A stretch of 5,054 bases of DNA from Alphaproteobacteria bacterium (GTDB lineage Bacteria > Pseudomonadota > Alphaproteobacteria > Sphingomonadales > Emcibacteraceae). The DNA lies in the NCBI GenBank assembly GCA_002749135.1, contig NVVY01000012.1, positions 41,628 to 46,681 of the forward strand, read 5' to 3'. A model generated the notes under the pieces. It was not told where the DNA came from. It saw nothing but the letters and a program-made list of their open reading frames with translations, and did no database searches. Made by a program: the position numbers and the translations under genes. Positions 1-5,054 of the stretch are shown here, one piece after another (position 1 is the stretch's first letter; the number at the start of each line of letters is the position of its first letter).

Positions 1-360
1 TTTAATATGATTTTGGGCAAGATATTTGCCCCGCTGATGTATGTGCTCGGCATTCCGTGGGCTGAGGCCGACGTGGCCGGCAACCTGATTGGAACGAAAC
101 TGATACTCAATGAGTTTGTTGCCTATGTTGAGCTTTTCAAAATCCCCGAGGGCACCTTAAGCCCCCATTCGATCATGGTGGTGACTTTTGCCCTGTGTGG
201 TTTTGCTAATTTAAGTTCCATAGCGATTCTCATGGGTGGATTCGGTGTTCTGGTACCGGAACGACGGCATTTGATCGCCAAATGGGGCCTGAAAGCCGTG
301 GCCGCCGGTTCCCTGTCCAACCTGATGAGCGCGGCCCTGGCCAGCCTGATGATGGGATGA
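1..360 (+). CDS. NupC/CNT-family concentrative nucleoside transporter, C-terminal fragment
   Basis: This is the last 119 codons of a cation-coupled nucleoside symporter of the inner membrane. The reading frame is open to the left edge, so the ATG at position 7 is an internal Met and not a start. Positions 91-126 encode GTKLILNEFVAY, which fits the CNT family signature G/A-X-K-X3-N-E-F-V-A-Y/M/F in the substrate- and cation-binding region. Further on, the segment CGFANLSSIAILMGGFG followed by VPERR matches the conserved region near the CNT C-terminus. A last hydrophobic stretch (AGSLSNLMSAALASLMMG) forms the terminal membrane helix just before the TGA stop at 358-360. Family proteins are about 400 residues long, so roughly 70% lies outside the window. 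Known CNT members import purine and/or pyrimidine nucleosides with H+ or Na+; specificity and coupling ion cannot be read from this piece. GC content is visibly higher than in the downstream receptor gene. Confidence 0.93.
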   Translation, partial: FNMILGKIFAPLMYVLGIPWAEADVAGNLIGTKLILNEFVAYVELFKIPEGTLSPHSIMVVTFALCGFANLSSIAILMGGFGVLVPERRHLIAKWGLKAVAAGSLSNLMSAALASLMMG

Positions 361-364
361 GGAC

Positions 365-402
365 AAAGTAGGTTTTTACTTAACATATAAAACCGATACT
401 TT
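365..402 (+). terminator. Weak AT-rich hairpin after the nucleoside transporter, possible terminator
   Basis: AAAGTA (365-370) plus GGTTTT (371-376) pair with AAAACC (389-394) and TACTTT (397-402). This gives two 6-bp stem blocks separated by a 2-base bulge (395-396), with a 12-base loop. The hairpin starts 4 bases after the transporter stop codon. The following sequence (TTAATCATTT overlaps its 3' edge) is T-rich but not a clean U-tract, and the stem is GC-poor, so termination would be inefficient if it happens at all. No better terminator is seen between the transporter and the receptor. Confidence 0.4.
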
Positions 403-440
403 AATCATTTAGGGCAACAGTAATCCTACCTAAGGCATTG

Positions 441-458
441 ATTTTACATATTTTACAA
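441..458 (+). repeat. Tandem 9-base direct repeat ATTTTACAT / ATTTTACAA
   Basis: Two adjacent 9-base units (441-449 and 450-458) differ only in the last base. A third partial copy, ATTTTAC, occurs at 537-543. The core TTTAC recurs elsewhere in the leader, so the pair may be a tandem binding site, but an AT-rich chance repeat cannot be excluded. Confidence 0.5.
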
Positions 459-498
459 TAGTTTAAAAGATTAGTCATAATAATGTAACGCCGCCGAA

Positions 499-521
499 AT
501 ATGACTTGTTCCGGGTCATAT
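499..521. promoter_or_regulatory. Inverted repeat ATATGAC-N9-GTCATAT, candidate operator
   Basis: The 7-base arms 499-505 and 515-521 are perfectly complementary and separated by 9 bases. There is no U-tract after it, so it does not look like a terminator. Its position upstream of the tentative promoter would suit a transcription-factor site. The regulator is unknown. Confidence 0.35.
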
Positions 522-579
522 ATTATGAGCCTGCTTATTTTACGCAAACAGAGATTATTCTTGTTATGAAAATATATTG

Positions 580-597
580 AATAACGGAGTCGTTATT
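580..597. promoter_or_regulatory. Inverted repeat AATAACG-gagt-CGTTATT, candidate operator or hairpin
   Basis: Perfect 7-base arms (580-586 and 591-597) flank a 4-base centre, giving an 18-base palindrome. The outer positions could continue as two G-U pairs if it were RNA. It ends 13 bases before the tentative -35 element at 611. Such compact palindromes are typical of dimeric repressor sites, but a stable RNA hairpin is equally compatible if transcription starts upstream. Confidence 0.4.
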
Positions 598-610
598 TGG
601 AATATAAAAT

Positions 611-638
611 TTGACTTCTTGGTAAAAATATTTAAAGT
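611..638 (+). promoter_or_regulatory. Tentative sigma-70-type promoter for the receptor gene
   Basis: TTGACT (611-616, five of six to TTGACA) is followed after 16 bases by TAAAGT (633-638, four of six to TATAAT). Transcription would then start around 645, giving a leader of about 100 bases to the ATG at 745. A second -35-like hexamer, TTGACA at 645-650, has no convincing -10 at normal spacing. Alphaproteobacterial -10 elements are often degenerate, so this remains a weak call. Confidence 0.3.
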
Positions 639-643
639 TTACC
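621..643. promoter_or_regulatory. Inverted repeat GGTAAA-N11-TTTACC overlapping the tentative promoter
   Basis: The 6-base arms 621-626 and 638-643 are perfectly complementary around an 11-base AT-only centre apart from one G. The dyad covers the -10 region of the tentative promoter at 611-638, where a bound repressor could block RNA polymerase. Its arm contains the TTTAC pentamer that recurs through the leader. Confidence 0.35.
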
Positions 644-660
644 GTTGACATATTTAGTCA

Positions 661-675
661 GGATTCACGAAATCC
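661..675. promoter_or_regulatory. Short dyad GGATT-N5-AATCC just before the upstream ATG
   Basis: Five-base arms (661-665 and 671-675) lie immediately before the ATG at 676. If transcribed, the hairpin would occupy the place where a ribosome binding site for that ATG should be, which argues against 676 as the main start. The stem is short and may be chance. Confidence 0.25.
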
Positions 676-733
676 ATGACAAAAAAACAAGAAATAGTCA
701 GCCGATCACTACTGGAAACCAACCCAATCCGAA

Positions 734-741
734 AGGGAGAG
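734..741 (+). promoter_or_regulatory. Ribosome binding site selecting the ATG at 745
   Basis: The purine-rich AGGGAGAG, with core GGAG at 736-739, lies 5 bases before the ATG at 745. The alternative in-frame ATG at 676 has only AGGA at 660-663, 12 bases away. This is the main reason for choosing 745 as the receptor start. Confidence 0.75.
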
Positions 742-744
742 AAA

Positions 745-3700
745 ATGAACAGTTTAAAATCCAACATAAAAGGCCTGATGATGAGCTCCGCGCTTAAATC
801 ATGTCTCTTGAATACTTCTACGGCGACGGCAATCGCCCTTGCCTCTGCAAACCTGATCATTCCTGCACAGGCGCAAGAAATCACCTCATCAATAAGAGGT
901 TCTGTTAGTGATTCCAATGGTATAGCAATAAAAGGGGCTATTGTTACCGTTATACACAAACCTTCGGGCTCACGTTCCACATATACAACAAATTCCAAGG
1001 GGGCCTTTTTCTCCCGTGGCCTGCGTCCCGGTGGTCCCTATTCCGTTGAGATAAGATATCCTGACGGAAGAGGTGGTCAAATAATAGAAAATATTAGACT
1101 TCAGGTTAGTGAACCTCTCCCCCTGAAAGTAACACTTGCAGCAGCTCAGACCGAACTAGAAGAGATTGTAGCCACAGGACAACAATTATCGTCTACTAAT
1201 CAGGGTGGCGGGGCAACGAGCTATGGTGCCGACCAGATTGCGAATGCGGCTTCTATCAGTCGAGATTTCAAAGATATTATCCGCTTCAACCCATTCGTGG
1301 ATATTAATGGTGCAAATGGCGATGCGGTATCAATATCGGGCTCTAATAACCGTATGAACAGCCTGTCGGTAGATGGTATTCGCCAAGATGATGATTTTGG
1401 CCTGAACGGAAGTGGTAACCCGACACAAAGGGCCCCAATCTCCATTGATGCGATAGAGCAGATTGGCGTGAATATTGCCCCCTACAACGTTGAATTTGGT
1501 CGTTTCACAGGCGGTAGCTTAAATGTTGTGACCAAGTCAGGTACAAATGAGTACCACGGCAGTACTTTCTTTGAATATAGTGACGGTAGCCTCACCGGCA
1601 ATAAGAGCAAAGATACCGTTGTTGATTTAGGTGATTTCACAGAAAAATTCTACGGTGCCACTCTTGGTGGGCCTATCATAAAAGATAAACTCTTTTTCTT
1701 TGGCTCCTATGAAAAATTCAAAGGTTCTTCTGTCAGCACGTTTGGCGGCGAAGGTTCGGGTGCCTCCAATATTATCCGTGGTGTAACACAAGCGGACATA
1801 GACGAAATTGGCAGAATTGCACTGGAAAGATATGGCCATGATGTACAAAATCTTGACAAAATTCCCGAGCAGGATGAAAAGTTTTTCATAAAAATTGACT
1901 GGAATATAAATGATGACCATCGTGCTTTCTTTTCCTATCAACGCACAACAGGAAATGAAATAAGGATTGAAGACACGCGTACCGGCGGTCGTTATGGATC
2001 TATTTCTCATTGGTATAACCGCTCAGAAAAACTCACCGCATATAACTTCCAACTATTTTCTGACTGGTCAGATAATTTATCTACTGAAATTAAGGTTGGC
2101 CGCAAATTAACCAAAACCGGGCAAAATACATTAAGTGATCCAGGGTTCGGTGAAGTCAGAATTAGCACAAGGGATTCAAACGGTAACAGAGGCACAGTAT
2201 ATATTGGTGCTGATGATTCCCGCCATGCCAATCGTCTGTCCAATAACACATGGCAAGTAAAAGCCAAAGCTGATTACCTATTGGGGAATCACACCATTAC
2301 CGCTGGTTATGAACTTGATAGTCTTGATGTATTTAACCTGTTCATTCAAAGAGCATTGGGTCAATGGCGTTTTAGAAGCGTGGACGATTTTAGAAACGGA
2401 AAGGCCGATAGGATTTCCTATCAAAATGCAGCCAGTCACAATCCTGAGGATGCTGCGGCAAACTTTAACATCACGGTTCATACCTTTTATTTACAAGATG
2501 TATGGGACGTTACAGACAAACTCACTTTAACCGGAGGCCTACGCTTCGATGTCTATAAACAGTCAAAAAGCCCCGTTTTAAATCAAAACTTTGTTGACCG
2601 GAATGGTTTTGATAATACAAGCACACTTGACGGAAACAATATATTACAACCAAGATTCGGCTTTTCCTATACCGTTGATGACGTTACTACCGTAAGAGGT
2701 GGTGTTGGCTTGTTTGCCGGCGGTGACCCAAATGTTTGGATTTCAAACTCTTTCTCGATTGATGGCACATCTGTACTGGTTTCTGAATCCAGACGAGGAC
2801 GTTCATCAGAAGATCTGTCAATTCTGGATAATGTGACAGAATTTAACAAAATTCCACAACCCCTGCTTGACGGTCTGGTACCGGGACGCGGCAACGTCGC
2901 GGCGACAGACCCGAACTTCCATATACCATCTACCTGGAAATTTAATTTAGCCGTAGACAGATATTTTGATTTTGGCCCTCTGGGTGATAATTGGCACCTT
3001 TCTCTTGAAGCCATTTGGAGTCGTGTCAACTATGCCGCAGACTGGAAAGAATTGCGTCGTTCACTTACCGATATCACAGCTGCTGATGGTAGCCCAATTT
3101 ATGATCGACAGAGTGGTTATGACCTTCTGTTAACCAACACCAGAGACGGTAAAACCGATTCATATGCTTTCTCTTTTGATAAAGCTTGGGACGACATCTC
3201 TATATTTGGGTCATACACCTATAATAACTCAGAATCGGTTCAGGATGGAACCAGCTCCACTGCTGAATCCAATTTCAACTTTCCGGCATATATTGATCGT
3301 AACAACCGGCTAAGCGGAACAAGTCCATTTGAAATCAAGCATAATATTAAACTTGGCCTGACATATAGAAAAGCATTCTGGGACGAAAACTATACGACTG
3401 TTAGCCTGTTCTATAATGGTCGTAGTGGACGTGCCTTCAGCATAACAGCCAGCGGTTGTGATGCTGCGTCCTCCTTCTTCTGTGGACAAGGATATGGAGG
3501 CAATAGCTTCATTGATAGTGGACAAGGTCACCTGATCTATATTCCAGAAGTTGGCGAAGCCGGTTTTTCTTATGTCGATCAAGCAGCATTTGATACATGG
3601 GTTAAAGACAATGGGTTCCTGAGAGGTCAATATATATCCAAAGGCAGTGAACGTGCCCCATGGGTAAATCAAATGGATATGCGTATTTCTCAGGAAGTTC

Positions 3701-3936
3701 CGTTTGTTTTCGGGAAGTTTGAGGCCTTCATGGCACTTGAAAATGTCTTGAACTTTCTGGGGAGCTCAGGTGGTCGTGTTGAGGAATCGCAGTTCTCTAC
3801 ACAACGTATATTGGAAACAAATGTTGATAAAACTACGGGTGAAATTGAATATGGCATTCCCGGTGAACCAAATTTAACATTCCGTGATAATCAATCCGTC
3901 TGGAAAATTCAGTTTGGTATTAAATATAAATTCTAA
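745..3936 (+). CDS. Oar-like TonB-dependent outer-membrane receptor with N-terminal carboxypeptidase-regulatory-like domain
   Basis: This is a complete gene of 1063 residues from the ATG at 745; an in-frame ATG at 676 would add 23 residues that do not resemble a signal sequence. Residues 1-43 form a signal peptide: basic start, hydrophobic core (TATAIALASANLII), cleavage expected at AQA|QE. Residues ~48-131 are a CarboxypepD_reg-like beta-sandwich (RGSVSDSNG onward). LEEIVATG at 138-145 resembles the motif often preceding the plug. The plug spans ~155-275, ending in FGRFTGGSLNVVTKSGTNEYHG. The remainder is the barrel, with family landmarks GGPIIKDKLFFFGSYE (308-323), LTLTGGLRFD (593-602), LQPRFGFSY (634-642), RGGVGLFAGG (651-660) and LIYIP (930-934). 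It ends in an aromatic beta-signal (FGIKYKF) for BAM assembly. Such receptors use TonB-ExbBD energy to move large ligands across the outer membrane; Myxococcus Oar is instead linked to protease PopC secretion. The substrate here is unknown. No frameshift is seen. The gene is AT-richer than both neighbours. Confidence 0.93.
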   Translation: MNSLKSNIKGLMMSSALKSCLLNTSTATAIALASANLIIPAQAQEITSSIRGSVSDSNGIAIKGAIVTVIHKPSGSRSTYTTNSKGAFFSRGLRPGGPYSVEIRYPDGRGGQIIENIRLQVSEPLPLKVTLAAAQTELEEIVATGQQLSSTNQGGGATSYGADQIANAASISRDFKDIIRFNPFVDINGANGDAVSISGSNNRMNSLSVDGIRQDDDFGLNGSGNPTQRAPISIDAIEQIGVNIAPYNVEFGRFTGGSLNVVTKSGTNEYHGSTFFEYSDGSLTGNKSKDTVVDLGDFTEKFYGATLGGPIIKDKLFFFGSYEKFKGSSVSTFGGEGSGASNIIRGVTQADIDEIGRIALERYGHDVQNLDKIPEQDEKFFIKIDWNINDDHRAFFSYQRTTGNEIRIEDTRTGGRYGSISHWYNRSEKLTAYNFQLFSDWSDNLSTEIKVGRKLTKTGQNTLSDPGFGEVRISTRDSNGNRGTVYIGADDSRHANRLSNNTWQVKAKADYLLGNHTITAGYELDSLDVFNLFIQRALGQWRFRSVDDFRNGKADRISYQNAASHNPEDAAANFNITVHTFYLQDVWDVTDKLTLTGGLRFDVYKQSKSPVLNQNFVDRNGFDNTSTLDGNNILQPRFGFSYTVDDVTTVRGGVGLFAGGDPNVWISNSFSIDGTSVLVSESRRGRSSEDLSILDNVTEFNKIPQPLLDGLVPGRGNVAATDPNFHIPSTWKFNLAVDRYFDFGPLGDNWHLSLEAIWSRVNYAADWKELRRSLTDITAADGSPIYDRQSGYDLLLTNTRDGKTDSYAFSFDKAWDDISIFGSYTYNNSESVQDGTSSTAESNFNFPAYIDRNNRLSGTSPFEIKHNIKLGLTYRKAFWDENYTTVSLFYNGRSGRAFSITASGCDAASSFFCGQGYGGNSFIDSGQGHLIYIPEVGEAGFSYVDQAAFDTWVKDNGFLRGQYISKGSERAPWVNQMDMRISQEVPFVFGKFEAFMALENVLNFLGSSGGRVEESQFSTQRILETNVDKTTGEIEYGIPGEPNLTFRDNQSVWKIQFGIKYKF

Positions 3937-3955
3937 GACCGAATAAAATTCAAAT

Positions 3956-3988
3956 AAAAAGGGTGGCCCTCCTCAGGCCACCCTTTTT
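3956..3988. terminator. Bidirectional rho-independent terminator between the receptor and thiC
   Basis: GGGTGGCC (3961-3968) pairs perfectly with GGCCACCC (3976-3983) around a 7-base loop. The stem is flanked by AAAAA (3956-3960) on the left and seven T (3984-3990) on the right, which can extend the pairing. Read on the plus strand it gives a GC-rich stem and U-tract 19 bases after the receptor stop. Read on the minus strand it gives the same stem followed by five U, downstream of the thiC stop. It therefore serves both convergent genes. Confidence 0.93.
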
Positions 3989-4013
3989 TTATTAGGTTAG
4001 AATATGGCCTGCC

Positions 4014-5054
<1,041 letters not shown>

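Larger units (their letters stand above)
361..744. other. AT-rich intergenic control region with no gene
   Basis: This stretch of about 384 bases separates the transporter from the receptor start at 745. All frames on both strands are short or lack family-like sequence; an ORF on the minus strand at 654-998 is mostly antisense to the receptor. The region contains the transporter hairpin (365-402), a 9-base tandem repeat (441-458), dyads at 499-521, 580-597, 621-643 and 661-675, a tentative promoter (611-638) and the receptor ribosome binding site. I saw no tRNA, and no cobalamin or TPP riboswitch consensus. A regulatory role is inferred from its position and repeat density. Confidence 0.6.

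Noticed and set aside
409..433. TTAGG-N15-CCTAA inverted repeat
   Set aside because: Only five base pairs with a long loop in AT-rich sequence; not distinguishable from chance.
645..650. Consensus TTGACA as the -35 of a promoter for the ATG at 676
   Set aside because: No acceptable -10 hexamer lies 15-19 bases downstream, and the start it would serve overlaps the expected -10 position.
654..998. 114-codon open frame on the minus strand overlapping the receptor start
   Set aside because: It is mostly antisense to the signal peptide and N-terminal domain of the receptor, has no recognisable domain, and would terminate in the receptor's control region.
1627..2010. 127-codon open frame on the minus strand within the receptor gene
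   Set aside because: It lies wholly inside the intact receptor and its translation shows no family resemblance; it is treated as a shadow frame, as are the other minus-strand frames at 1221-1445, 2007-2267, 2667-3029 and 3310-3672.

Overview
The window looks like an ordinary chromosomal stretch of a Gram-negative bacterium, most likely an alphaproteobacterium. The evidence is a TonB-dependent outer-membrane receptor of the Oar-like type next to a proteobacterial-type ThiC and a concentrative nucleoside transporter. I cannot name the genus from sequence alone. There is no RNA gene, CRISPR array, insertion sequence or phage feature that I can support.

Layout, left to right. (1) Positions 1-360 (+) are the C-terminal end of a NupC/CNT-family nucleoside transporter whose start lies outside the window. 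A weak AT-rich hairpin (365-402) follows its stop. (2) Positions 361-744 are an AT-rich gap of about 384 bases with no credible gene. It holds several inverted repeats, a recurring TTTAC/GTAAA pentamer and a tentative promoter, so it is best read as the control region of the next gene. (3) Positions 745-3936 (+; an in-frame ATG also exists at 676) encode a complete, intact TonB-dependent receptor of about 1063 residues with a signal peptide, an N-terminal carboxypeptidase-regulatory-like domain, a plug and a long beta-barrel. (4) Positions 3956-3988 form a strong hairpin that can terminate transcription in both directions. (5) Positions 4014-5054 (-) are the C-terminal half of thiC, the HMP-P synthase of thiamine biosynthesis, running off the right edge and convergent with the receptor.

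How the genes relate: the receptor and thiC face each other and share a terminator, so they are not co-transcribed. The transporter and the receptor lie in the same direction but are separated by the long regulatory gap, so the receptor probably has its own promoter. A functional link (outer-membrane uptake feeding inner-membrane nucleoside uptake) is possible but unproven.

No clearly novel system is present. The most notable observations are the dense dyad and repeat structure of the 361-744 leader, and the markedly lower GC content of the receptor gene compared with the genes on both sides.
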